Origin: Lachnoclostridium sp. An138
GTDB lineage: Bacteria; Bacillota; Clostridia; Lachnospirales; Lachnospiraceae
DNA length: 52,648 nucleotides
NCBI RefSeq assembly: GCF_002160765.1
Contig: NZ_NFLF01000022.1
Span: 1 to 52,648, forward strand
Direction of reading: 5' to 3'
Shown here: one piece after another, positions 7,983 through 15,625 of the stretch
How positions within the stretch are numbered: position 1 is the first letter of the stretch
Layout of the letters: the number at the start of each line of letters is the position of its first letter
The notes under the pieces: generated by a model
The model's input: only the letters and a program-made list of their open reading frames with translations
Databases searched by the model: none
What the model was told of the DNA's origin: nothing
Program-made: the position numbers and the translations under genes

Positions 7983-9425
7983 ATGGGAGAGACTGTATAC
8001 AATCTGGCATTTGACTTTGGGGCGTCCAGCGGGCGCATGGTGCTCTGCAAGCTGGAGAACGGGAAACTGGAGCTGGAGGAGCTGCACCGTTTTCCCAATC
8101 ATGAAGTGCGGATCGGGGGACATATTTACTGGGATCTGTTCGGCCTGTACCATGAGATGAAGCAGGGGCTTAAAAAAGCCGCCGCCAAAAAAGTACCGAT
8201 TCAGAGTCTGGCGGTCGATACCTGGGGCGTAGATTACGGTCTTTTTGATAAGGACGGCAATCTGATCGGTACGCCTGTAAATTACCGGGATTCCAGGACG
8301 GACGGCGTCATCGACGAGATCGCCAAAATCATTCCGCTGGAGGAGCTTTACGACCGGACTGGCATCGAGTTTATGTATTTCAATACGATTTTCCAGCTGT
8401 GGGCGGAAAAGAAGATGCGTCCGGTGATTCTGGACAACGCGAAACGGCTGCTCTTTATGCCGGAGCTTTTTGGCTATTTCCTGACGGGCATCATGTATAC
8501 GGAATATACCTTTGCCAGTACCTCGCAGCTTCTGGACGCCAGAAAGCGGGAATGGGATTTTGATTTGATTGAGAAGCTGGGGCTGAATAAGGAAATGTTC
8601 GGTGATATCGTGATGCCGGGCACGGTGATCGGCAGCCTGCTGCCGGAGGTGGAAGAAGAAACGGGACTTCATGACGTGAAGGTGATCGCGGTGGGAAGCC
8701 ACGATACGGCCTCTGCGGTGGCGGGCGCGCCCCTGGAGTCGGACGACGCGGCCTTCTTAAGCTGCGGCACCTGGTCGCTGCTTGGCATGGTGCTTGACGA
8801 GCCGGTGCTGAACGAAGCCTCCTATAAGTACAATTATACCAACGAAGGAAGTATCGACGGAAAGATTCAGTTCCTGAAAAATATCAACGGCCTGTGGATC
8901 ATGCAGAATCTGCGCCGCAACTGGTGCGAACTGGAAGGGGAGGTGTCTTTCCCGGACATCATCCGCGAAGCCAGGGCAGCGAAGCGGAAGGATTTCACGA
9001 TCAAGGTCAAAGATCCGCGCTTTACCGCCCCGCTGAATATGATGAAGGAGATCGAGGCTTACTGTGAGGAGACGGGTCAGGGCAGGCCCGAAGGGCTTGG
9101 CGAGCTGGCGATGGCGATTTACAATGGTCTGACAGACGAGTACCGCAAATCCATCCAGTACATGGAGGAGATCACGGGCAAGACTGTATCCTGCATCAAT
9201 ATGGTGGGCGGCGGCATCCAGGATGAGCTGCTCTGTGAGCTGACCGCAAAGGCCACTGGAAAACGGGTGATCGCAGGCCCTACCGAGGGCTCTGTCCTGG
9301 GCAACAGCATCGTGCAGTTTGTGGCTATGGGAGCTATCGGAAGCGTGCAGGAGGGCCGTCGGATCATTGAGAAGTCCTTTGATGTGAAAATTTATGAGCC
9401 GCAGCAAGGAGACGGCCTGGCGTAA
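7983..9425 (+). CDS. rhaB: Rhamnulokinase (FGGY kinase)
   Basis: A 480-residue FGGY-family sugar kinase. The N-terminal phosphate loop reads FDFGASSGRMVL, followed by VDTWGVDYGLFD and NYRDSRT typical of RhaB. The C-terminal ATPase half contains SHDTASAVAG, SCGTWSLLG and VGGGIQDELL. It would phosphorylate L-rhamnulose to L-rhamnulose 1-phosphate. An in-frame TTG lies 39 bases upstream, but the ATG at 7983 has the ribosome site GGGGAAGGA and gives the usual N-terminus. No rhamnose isomerase or aldolase gene is in the window, so those steps must be encoded elsewhere or the substrate may differ (e.g. fuculose). Probably cotranscribed with the DeoR gene. Confidence 0.92.
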   Translation: MGETVYNLAFDFGASSGRMVLCKLENGKLELEELHRFPNHEVRIGGHIYWDLFGLYHEMKQGLKKAAAKKVPIQSLAVDTWGVDYGLFDKDGNLIGTPVNYRDSRTDGVIDEIAKIIPLEELYDRTGIEFMYFNTIFQLWAEKKMRPVILDNAKRLLFMPELFGYFLTGIMYTEYTFASTSQLLDARKREWDFDLIEKLGLNKEMFGDIVMPGTVIGSLLPEVEEETGLHDVKVIAVGSHDTASAVAGAPLESDDAAFLSCGTWSLLGMVLDEPVLNEASYKYNYTNEGSIDGKIQFLKNINGLWIMQNLRRNWCELEGEVSFPDIIREARAAKRKDFTIKVKDPRFTAPLNMMKEIEAYCEETGQGRPEGLGELAMAIYNGLTDEYRKSIQYMEEITGKTVSCINMVGGGIQDELLCELTAKATGKRVIAGPTEGSVLGNSIVQFVAMGAIGSVQEGRRIIEKSFDVKIYEPQQGDGLA

Positions 9426-9506
9426 AATTTACAAACCACAGTAAGGAAGAAGCGGTCTGACGATGCGCAGGCCGCGCGGTGTATTTTCATAAAAATTCAG
9501 AAGAAA

Positions 9507-9545
9507 AGCTCTGTAATCGAAGAATGACGGTTGCAGAGCTTTTTT
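9507..9545 (+). terminator. rhaB terminator
   Basis: AGCTCTGTAA (9507-9516) pairs with TTGCAGAGCT (9531-9540) with one wobble and runs into six T (9540-9545). A typical intrinsic terminator. Confidence 0.85.
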
Positions 9546-9563
9546 GTGATGTAATTTCACAAA
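9543..9563. promoter_or_regulatory. Palindromic operator candidate before PTS operon
   Basis: TTTGTGA (9543-9549) and TCACAAA (9557-9563) form a perfect 7-base inverted repeat with a 7-base spacer. It is Crp/Fnr-like except that the centre is one base longer. It overlaps the rhaB T-tract and sits about 70 bases upstream of the putative -35. The regulator is unknown. Confidence 0.35.
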
Positions 9564-9632
9564 TAGAACAAGAATATTGTTAAAATCCAACAAAAAAGAA
9601 CGAAAAAATAACAGGAAAATGTGAAAAAACAC

Positions 9633-9664
9633 TTGCCAAAAATATACCGGGGGGGGGGTAAAAT
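9633..9664 (+). promoter_or_regulatory. PTS operon promoter with ten-G spacer tract
   Basis: -35 TTGCCA (9633-9638) and -10 TAAAAT (9659-9664) are 20 bases apart, three more than ideal. Ten consecutive G (9649-9658) end right before the -10. Seven G would give a 17-base spacer, so slippage in the tract could switch or tune the promoter. No better promoter is visible upstream of the operon. Confidence 0.5.
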
Positions 9665-9705
9665 GGAGTAGTATTTGATAATTACGAAAGGAGGTGTGAT
9701 ATGGT

Positions 9706-10347
9706 ATGGGTAAAAGTGAAACAATCATGCGGCTCAAAGAGAATTTCATTTTTGCGGTGATCCGGGCCGGAAGCGAAGACAGCGGTTATGAGATCTGCAA
9801 AAGTGTATTTGAAGGCGGCATCAAAAACATTGAAGTAACCTTTTCCACACCCGGAGCAGAACGTGTGATCCGCCGGCTGAGCAGTGATTTCGCAGGTACG
9901 GATATGGTGGTCGGGGCAGGAACAGTGATGGATGCAGTGACAGCCAGAATTGCGATTATGAACGGGGCGGCTTTCATCGTAAGTCCGCATTTTTCTGCCG
10001 ATATCGCACAGACATGCAACAGGTACGCGGTGCCTTACCTTCCGGGCTGCGGTTCTGTGACGGAAGTGCAGACGGCTTTGGAGCACGGAGCGGAGATTCT
10101 CAAGATCTTTCCGGGCGGCGTCCTGGGACCTGCATTTATCAAGGACGTGCACGGACCGATGCCCTATGCGCAGATGATGCCCTCTGGCGGCGTATCCATC
10201 GACAACATGGATGAATGGATCAAAAGCGGCGCCTGTGCCGTGGGAGTCGGAAGCGCCCTGACGAAACGGTACCAGACAGAAGGTGCAGAAAGCGTCAGAG
10301 AAACCGCGGCTGCGTTTGCGGCCAGACTGAACGAAATTAGAAAATAA
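9706..10347 (+). CDS. eda: KDPG/KDPGal aldolase family protein
   Basis: A 213-residue class I aldolase of the Eda family, a TIM barrel that splits 2-keto-3-deoxy-6-phospho sugar acids into pyruvate and glyceraldehyde 3-phosphate. The catalytic glutamate is in NIEVTFSTPG (E43) and the Schiff-base lysine in EILKIFPGG (K133, the same number as in E. coli). The phosphate-binding PSGGVS is also present. The start at 9706 is served by AAAGGAGGTG; an ATG at 9701 is in another frame and soon stops. It is the first gene of a nine-gene operon with a mannose-family PTS. No dehydratase (Edd-like) is present, so the substrate must form another way. The exact stereoisomer used cannot be told. Confidence 0.9.
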   Translation: MGKSETIMRLKENFIFAVIRAGSEDSGYEICKSVFEGGIKNIEVTFSTPGAERVIRRLSSDFAGTDMVVGAGTVMDAVTARIAIMNGAAFIVSPHFSADIAQTCNRYAVPYLPGCGSVTEVQTALEHGAEILKIFPGGVLGPAFIKDVHGPMPYAQMMPSGGVSIDNMDEWIKSGACAVGVGSALTKRYQTEGAESVRETAAAFAARLNEIRK

Positions 10348-10364
10348 GAAGAGAGGGATTTTGT

Positions 10365-11132
10365 ATGGAGACATTATCAGTATGGCAGGCCTTGATTATT
10401 GCGCTCTGGATCGGCGCGGTCATGTCAAGAAGCTTTCTGGGCGGAGCGACGACGACTTTGCGCTTCACCCCGATGATGACTGGTTTGGTATGTGGTATTG
10501 TGATGGGCGACGTAGCGAACGCTATGATCGTGGTAGCGGCGATTCAGCTGATTTATATGGGCGTATTTTCCCCAGGCGGACAGATGCCCTCAGAGCCGGC
10601 GATTGCGGCTGCCGTGGCTGTTCCGGTTGCCCTGCTTGGAAATCTGGACGCGGAGGCTTCCATTGCCATCGCGGTTCCGGTAGGATTGCTGGGAAGCTAT
10701 CTGTATCAGTTCCGTTTCTTCCTGAACACGCTGGTTTTGAAGGCGACGGACAAGTATGCGGCGGAGGCTAACGGGGCGAAGCTGACCTTCTGCATCATTG
10801 GAATGCCGATTATTATCGCGTTCCTTCTGTTTACCCCGCTGATGTTTGTGGCGCTCTATTTTGGGTCTCCTGTGATCGCTTCGATCGTAAACGCCGCGGC
10901 AGGTACGCTGGTATTCCATGTTCTTTCTGTCATCGGAAACGGCCTTGCGGCAATCGGTATCGCCGTGACCGTGTATGTAATCGGAAGAAAAGAATACATT
11001 GTATTCTTCCTGCTTGCTTACTTCCTGTGCGTTATGCTGAAAACCCTGAGTATTCCGATGATTACTTACGCCATTATCGGAACGGTAATCGCGGTGATCT
11101 TTGTGCTCGCGCAGAACAGCAAGACCGAATAA
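10365..11132 (+). CDS. PTS mannose/sorbose-family EIIC
   Basis: A 255-residue polytopic membrane protein of the ManY/AgaC/SorA type, with about seven hydrophobic segments and family motifs such as QLIYMGVFSPGG and SEPAIAAAVAVP. It forms the sugar channel of the permease with EIID. GAGAGGGA lies before the ATG, and the gene follows the aldolase by 17 bases. Substrates in this family include hexoses, amino sugars, fructosamines and glucosaminate, so the sequence alone does not decide the substrate. Confidence 0.92.
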   Translation: METLSVWQALIIALWIGAVMSRSFLGGATTTLRFTPMMTGLVCGIVMGDVANAMIVVAAIQLIYMGVFSPGGQMPSEPAIAAAVAVPVALLGNLDAEASIAIAVPVGLLGSYLYQFRFFLNTLVLKATDKYAAEANGAKLTFCIIGMPIIIAFLLFTPLMFVALYFGSPVIASIVNAAAGTLVFHVLSVIGNGLAAIGIAVTVYVIGRKEYIVFFLLAYFLCVMLKTLSIPMITYAIIGTVIAVIFVLAQNSKTE

Positions 11133-11147
11133 AAGGAGGGAAAGAAG

Positions 11148-12008
11148 ATGAGTGAATATCAGGAGAAGTCTCTGGATCTGGCTCCGGAGCAGTTGACAAA
11201 AAAAGATATTTGGATCATGTGGCTGAGATTTTATTTTGCGAATGAGATCCCCCACACCTTTGACCGCTATATCGCGCCCAGTTTGATGTGGTGTCTGATG
11301 CCGGTTTTGAAGAAGCTGTACAAGGATAAGAGCGAGCTGGCAGCCGCTTATGAGCGCCACCTTCTGTTCTTCAACACCCAGATCTCCTGGGGCGGCGGTA
11401 TCATCTCCGGTCTAATGGCTTCCCTGGAGCAAGAGAGGGCCGGACAGGTCTACCGGGGCGAGGAAATCACCATCACGGACGATCTGATTTACAATACGAA
11501 AGCGGGTCTGATGGGCGCTCTGGCAGGAATCGGAGATTCCATTGACTCCGGTACGATTCAGTACATATTCATTGCGATTGCGATTCCGTGGGCACAGGCC
11601 GGACAGGCTGTAGGTGCGCTGTTCCCCTTCATCGCATTCTCTTTGTATCAGCTGCTGATTGGCTATTTCTTTGCAAGCCAGGGCTTTTCCATGGGACGCA
11701 GAGCTTCCGAGCTTCTGACCAGCAACACCATGCAGAACCTGATCAACGTGCTTTCGATCCTTGGTCTGTTTATGATGGGCGTTCTGGCGGCGAACTATGT
11801 AAAGGTGACTTCGAGTCTCGCGTTTACGATTTCCGGAAAGGAATTCGTCATCCAGGATACGCTGGATACGGTATTCCCAGGTCTGCTGCCGATTCTGACG
11901 GTATTCGGCGTATACGGATACTTTGTAAAGAAGGGCATGAACGTGACAAAGGCTCTGATCGGACTGACTGTGATCCTTGGTATTCTGGGCGCGGTCGGCA
12001 TCCTGTAA
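11148..12008 (+). CDS. PTS mannose/sorbose-family EIID
   Basis: A 286-residue EIID subunit. The cytoplasmic N-terminal part has the family features FNTQISWGGGIISGLMASLE and GLMGALAGIGDSIDSGT; C-terminal hydrophobic segments follow. EIID occurs only in the mannose family of the PTS and pairs with EIIC in the membrane. GGAGGGAAAGAAG precedes the ATG, 15 bases after the EIIC stop. Length is normal. Confidence 0.94.
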   Translation: MSEYQEKSLDLAPEQLTKKDIWIMWLRFYFANEIPHTFDRYIAPSLMWCLMPVLKKLYKDKSELAAAYERHLLFFNTQISWGGGIISGLMASLEQERAGQVYRGEEITITDDLIYNTKAGLMGALAGIGDSIDSGTIQYIFIAIAIPWAQAGQAVGALFPFIAFSLYQLLIGYFFASQGFSMGRRASELLTSNTMQNLINVLSILGLFMMGVLAANYVKVTSSLAFTISGKEFVIQDTLDTVFPGLLPILTVFGVYGYFVKKGMNVTKALIGLTVILGILGAVGIL

Positions 12009-12028
12009 CTAAAATATGAATCGTTCTT

Positions 12029-12049
12029 CGGCTGCCTGGGCGGCAGCCG
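12029..12049 (+). promoter_or_regulatory. Intercistronic hairpin between EIID and EIIB
   Basis: CGGCTGCC (12029-12036) pairs perfectly with GGCAGCCG (12042-12049). The EIID-EIIB gap (93 bases) is the longest within the operon. It may be an mRNA processing or stability element that sets different amounts of membrane and soluble subunits. There is no T-tract directly after it. Confidence 0.4.
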
Positions 12050-12101
12050 GAGGCATCTTTTGCATAAAAACAGTGAAAAAGCAAATTAGAGGAGGAAAAA
12101 A

Positions 12102-12596
12102 ATGGGCGAGGTATGTTTGGCAAGAGTAGACGAGAGGCTGATCCACGGTCAGGTGATGACGAATCTTTCCAAGAAATCCGGGGCGAATTCTATCTTCATC
12201 GTAGACGACATGGTAGCCAATGATGCTTTTATGAAAAATATTTTTCTGAGCGCAGGCTCCAGAACAGGACTGAAGGTTCAGATCTACACGCTGGCAGACG
12301 CGGTAAAATACTGGGAGGAAAGCCAGTTTGAAAACTACAAATGTATCCTTTTGACTAAGACCATCGACGCCATGTATCAACTTGCGAAGGCCGGAGTGAA
12401 GATGAAAGAGGTGAACCTGGGCGGCATCGCCAAGAAGCCAAATACGGTGGCGGTTTTAAGCGCGGTATGTATCAAAGCCGAGGATGCGAAGCAGCTTCAG
12501 GAAATGCACGACGAGCTGGGAATCCAGGATATTTATTTCCAGACTATTCCTTCCGCGAAAAGAATCGAGCTTGCGGATGCTCTGAAAAAATTTTAG
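12102..12596 (+). CDS. PTS mannose/sorbose-family EIIB
   Basis: A 164-residue soluble EIIB that passes phosphate from EIIA to the incoming sugar. The phosphorylatable histidine is H15 in the motif RVDERLIHGQV, exactly as in ManX/AgaB-type proteins. A strong AGAGGAGG precedes the ATG. It is encoded as a separate protein, not fused to EIIA. Confidence 0.93.
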   Translation: MGEVCLARVDERLIHGQVMTNLSKKSGANSIFIVDDMVANDAFMKNIFLSAGSRTGLKVQIYTLADAVKYWEESQFENYKCILLTKTIDAMYQLAKAGVKMKEVNLGGIAKKPNTVAVLSAVCIKAEDAKQLQEMHDELGIQDIYFQTIPSAKRIELADALKKF

Positions 12597-12626
12597 GCTG
12601 ACAGGACAGGGAAAGGACAAGAGCAG

Positions 12627-13040
12627 ATGATAGGTTTAACGATTGTCACACATGGGGATATGGCAAAGGGCATTGTCACGGCGCTGAATCTGATTCTGGG
12701 AGAACAGGAGAAGCTTAAGACCGTGGGTCTGTATGAAGGCGCGGATTTTGATGAATTCAAAGAGAGCGTCAAAAATGCTGTCGTGGATACGAACGAAGGA
12801 CAGGGGACGCTGATTATGGTGGATCTCTATGGAGCATCGCCCTATAACGCTTCCGCATACAATATGTCGTATTTCCAGGAGAATCACATTCCGGTACGGC
12901 TTTTGACGGGAGTGAATCTGCCGATGGTGATTACCGCAGCCAGTATGCGGGACAGCTTTGAGTCTGTAGATGAGCTGTATGAGGCTGTCATGGCAGAGGC
13001 AAAGGACGGAATCAAGGAAATGCTGCAGGAACTTGGATGA
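12627..13040 (+). CDS. PTS mannose/sorbose-family EIIA
   Basis: A 137-residue EIIA of the Man family. The active histidine H9 is in IVTHGDMAKG and receives phosphate from HPr. The VDLYGASPYNAS region and TGVNLPMVI are the usual family signatures. With the three preceding genes it gives a complete permease. It starts 30 bases after EIIB; the start region has only a weak ribosome site (GGAAAGGA). Confidence 0.92.
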   Translation: MIGLTIVTHGDMAKGIVTALNLILGEQEKLKTVGLYEGADFDEFKESVKNAVVDTNEGQGTLIMVDLYGASPYNASAYNMSYFQENHIPVRLLTGVNLPMVITAASMRDSFESVDELYEAVMAEAKDGIKEMLQELG

Positions 13041-13058
13041 TAGGAGGCATATGACAAA

Positions 13059-13997
13059 ATGAAGGTATTGATTACACCAAGATCCTTTGGAAAAAACAGT
13101 GACGAGGCGTTCCGGCGTCTGGAAGAGGGCGGATTTGAGATTATAAGAAAAGCAGACGGCTCTATCTATACGGAGGAAGAGATGAAGGCGGCGGTGGAGG
13201 ATGCGGACGCGGTCATCGTGGGCGTAGACCCAATGAACGCGGATGTGCTCTCCTGTGCGAAGAAGCTGAAAATGATTTCCAAATATGGAGTAGGCACGGA
13301 CAATATCGATCTGGATTACTGTAAGGAGCATGGGATCACGGTGGAGATTACCCGTGGGGCGAACAGCGCTGCTGTGGCAGATTTTGCTTTTGCCCTGATG
13401 CTTGGGCTGGCACGCCGCATGGTGGAGATTGACAAAGGCTGCCGTGTGGGCGACTGGTCGAAAAAGGAGAGCCTGGATGTCTATGGAAAGAAACTGGGCG
13501 TGCTGGGACTGGGAGCCATCGGAAAGGGCGTGGTAAGGCGCGCGCGGGGTTTTGACATGGAGATCTATGGATACGATGTGTTCCGCGACGAGGCGTTCCT
13601 GAAAGAAAACCATGTGAAATTTACAGATGTGGAAGAGATTTTCAGGGAATGTGACTTTATCTCCGTACACCTGCCCCTTTTAAAAGAGACGGAGCACCTG
13701 ATAGACAAAAAACTTCTGTCCACGGCGAAGAAGAACCTGATCCTGATTAACACAGCCAGAGGCGGTATTATCGACGAGAAGGATCTCTATGAGGCGTTGA
13801 AAGAGGGCAGGATCTACGGCGCGGGCATCGATGCGTTTGAATGCGAGCCGGCGTCTGAATCGCCGCTTCTGGAGCTTGACAATGTGATCTTAGGCTCCCA
13901 CTGCGCCGCTTCTACCAGAGGGGCCGTCGATAAGATGACAGAGATGGCGGCGTCCCATGTGCTGGAATATTTTAGCAGAGAGGAAAGCGGAAAATGA
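13059..13997 (+). CDS. D-2-hydroxyacid dehydrogenase (SerA-like)
   Basis: A 312-residue NAD-dependent D-isomer-specific 2-hydroxyacid dehydrogenase. It has the Rossmann motif GVLGLGAIGKGVVRRARGF, the substrate-binding loop KYGVGTDNIDL, the catalytic arginine in NTARGG, a glutamate in AFECEP and the histidine in GSHCAASTR. There is no ACT domain, so it is not a regulated biosynthetic SerA. Its place between PTS EIIA and a HAD enzyme suggests it oxidises or reduces a phosphorylated sugar acid in this pathway. AGGAGG lies 11 bases before the ATG. The substrate is unknown. Confidence 0.88.
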   Translation: MKVLITPRSFGKNSDEAFRRLEEGGFEIIRKADGSIYTEEEMKAAVEDADAVIVGVDPMNADVLSCAKKLKMISKYGVGTDNIDLDYCKEHGITVEITRGANSAAVADFAFALMLGLARRMVEIDKGCRVGDWSKKESLDVYGKKLGVLGLGAIGKGVVRRARGFDMEIYGYDVFRDEAFLKENHVKFTDVEEIFRECDFISVHLPLLKETEHLIDKKLLSTAKKNLILINTARGGIIDEKDLYEALKEGRIYGAGIDAFECEPASESPLLELDNVILGSHCAASTRGAVDKMTEMAASHVLEYFSREESGK

Positions 13998-14674
13998 GCG
14001 GTTCTGCAAAGCTATCGACGGTAATCTTTGATATGGATGGCTGCCTGATCGACACAGAGCAGGCATATATCCAGGCATGGGCCCATGCCTTTGAGGTAAA
14101 GGGAATTCCGATTGCTTCGGAGGAACTGATTTCCTGGGCAGGTACCGGAAAAAACGAGATCAACGACATCGTCACAGGAATCGTAGGCAGCAGGGAGCTG
14201 GCTATGGAGCTGCGCCAGATCCGGGAGGATTATTTTTATGTCCTTTTGGAACGGGGGAATATCTATGAAAAACCTTATGCCAGCGAAATCCTGGATTTTT
14301 TAAAGCGGCGGGGAATCCGCACGGCTGTGGCTTCTTCTACATTTTCAGATCGGGGAAATATCCTTCTTGAGTATTTCAAGTTTCGGGATAAGCTGGACTG
14401 CGTGACCTGGGGGGACGAGGTAGAGCATCCGAAACCAAGTCCGGATCCATATCTAAAGACACTGGAAAAATGCCGCGTTTCCAGGGAGGAGTGCATCGTC
14501 TTTGAGGACTCCTATAATGGCGTCCTGGCCGCGCTGAACGCGGGGCTTCGCGTCATCCATGTGCCTGACACCAGTGTAAAGATGAAGAAAGAGCTTCCGC
14601 CTGTCTATACGTCAGTGCATGATTTTAAAGAAGGCATGGAAGTGATACGAGGAATCTTGGAAAGTGGAAACTAG
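13994..14674 (+). CDS. HAD hydrolase, beta-phosphoglucomutase-like
   Basis: A 226-residue HAD superfamily protein with a C1 cap. Motif I is FDMDGCLIDTE, with both aspartates and the glutamate common in beta-phosphoglucomutase-like enzymes. Motif II is VASS, motif III the lysine in HPKPSPDPY, and motif IV FEDSYNG. It overlaps the preceding gene by ATGA, so translation is coupled. Likely a phosphatase or mutase for a pathway sugar phosphate; the two cannot be distinguished by eye. Confidence 0.88.
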   Translation: MSGSAKLSTVIFDMDGCLIDTEQAYIQAWAHAFEVKGIPIASEELISWAGTGKNEINDIVTGIVGSRELAMELRQIREDYFYVLLERGNIYEKPYASEILDFLKRRGIRTAVASSTFSDRGNILLEYFKFRDKLDCVTWGDEVEHPKPSPDPYLKTLEKCRVSREECIVFEDSYNGVLAALNAGLRVIHVPDTSVKMKKELPPVYTSVHDFKEGMEVIRGILESGN

Positions 14675-15608
14675 GGATTTGATTCTGCGCTATGGGTTTG
14701 TGGCCGGAAAGCGCTATACAAGAAGACAGAAGCTTAAATTTCTGCTGGGATTTACACAGGATTTGGAAGAACTTGGATGGCGTACGGAAGCAAAAGAGAC
14801 GACGGAGAAAAACCTGAAAAATGTAAATCTCTACATAGGGGATCTAGGTAAAGCCAGGGTGATTGCAGAGGCGTACTATGATACGCCGCCGGTCAGTCTG
14901 ACGCCTGGCGCTTATCGCTTTTTCAGCGTCAGCTGCCGCAGAAACGAACGGATGTATGCTGTCATTGTACCGATGCTTTTGATCCTGGCGGCCGGAGCGC
15001 TGTTTTTCTGGAAGGCATCCGCTTCTTTGTTTGACGAAGCAGGGAGACTCAGCAGAGCCGGGGTGCTGAACGTCGCGGTTTTGTTCGTTCTTCTGGCGCT
15101 GATGTACAAATGCCGCAAAGGTATTCCGGGAAAGAGGAATGTCATCCGCAATACATCCTCTTTGCTGGCGCTGTACCGGCTGGCGGAGCAGGAAAGAAGG
15201 AATAAGCGGCTGGCGTTTGTTCTGACAGATGATGGCTGCGGGGCTGGCCTGGGTGCCAGAGTGTTAAAGGGCAGGAAGAGACGCGATCAGATAGTCGTAC
15301 ACCTTTCCTGTGTCGGAGCGCGGGAACAGCTGTACCTTCTGTATGATTCAGGAACACAGAATGAGGCAGGGCTTCCGGGGCTTCTTAAGCTTTGCGCGGA
15401 AAACGGGCTGGAAGCGCTGGATATTCGGTCAAAGCCGGACTGGAAGCTGGAAGGATTTGAAGGCGCAGATCTGTATGTGGCTGCCGGGAGACCGGAAAAG
15501 GATGGCTTCTTTTTGGGGAAGAAGCAGCTTTTGGAAGCGGAGCTTTCAGAGGAAAACATAGAAAAAACGACAGCATTTTTGGCGGGACTGGAAAAAATAT
15601 TGCGTTAA
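14664..15608 (+). CDS. Membrane protein with degenerate M28-peptidase-like sequence
   Basis: A 314-residue protein starting at GTG, overlapping the HAD gene by 11 bases, with GAGGA upstream. Residues 66-83 (VIAEAYYDTPPVS) resemble the AHYDTPP zinc-site region of M28 aminopeptidases with the histidine replaced by tyrosine. Residues 158-200 (RNTSSLLALYRLAE, then LAFVLTDDGCGAGLG) match the later M28 segments but lack the expected DN and EE metal ligands. Two hydrophobic segments (about 98-116 and 133-148) interrupt this region. I infer an inactive M28-like fold on a membrane hairpin. Its role is unknown; its place inside the operon suggests a sensing or scaffold function. The family assignment is tentative. 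Confidence 0.6.
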   Translation: METRDLILRYGFVAGKRYTRRQKLKFLLGFTQDLEELGWRTEAKETTEKNLKNVNLYIGDLGKARVIAEAYYDTPPVSLTPGAYRFFSVSCRRNERMYAVIVPMLLILAAGALFFWKASASLFDEAGRLSRAGVLNVAVLFVLLALMYKCRKGIPGKRNVIRNTSSLLALYRLAEQERRNKRLAFVLTDDGCGAGLGARVLKGRKRRDQIVVHLSCVGAREQLYLLYDSGTQNEAGLPGLLKLCAENGLEALDIRSKPDWKLEGFEGADLYVAAGRPEKDGFFLGKKQLLEAELSEENIEKTTAFLAGLEKILR

Positions 15609-15625
15609 AAGAGGAGAAAGGGACT

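Noticed and set aside
7983-9425. Complete rhamnose operon
   Set aside because: Only a kinase and a DeoR regulator are present; there is no isomerase, aldolase or transporter of the pathway nearby.
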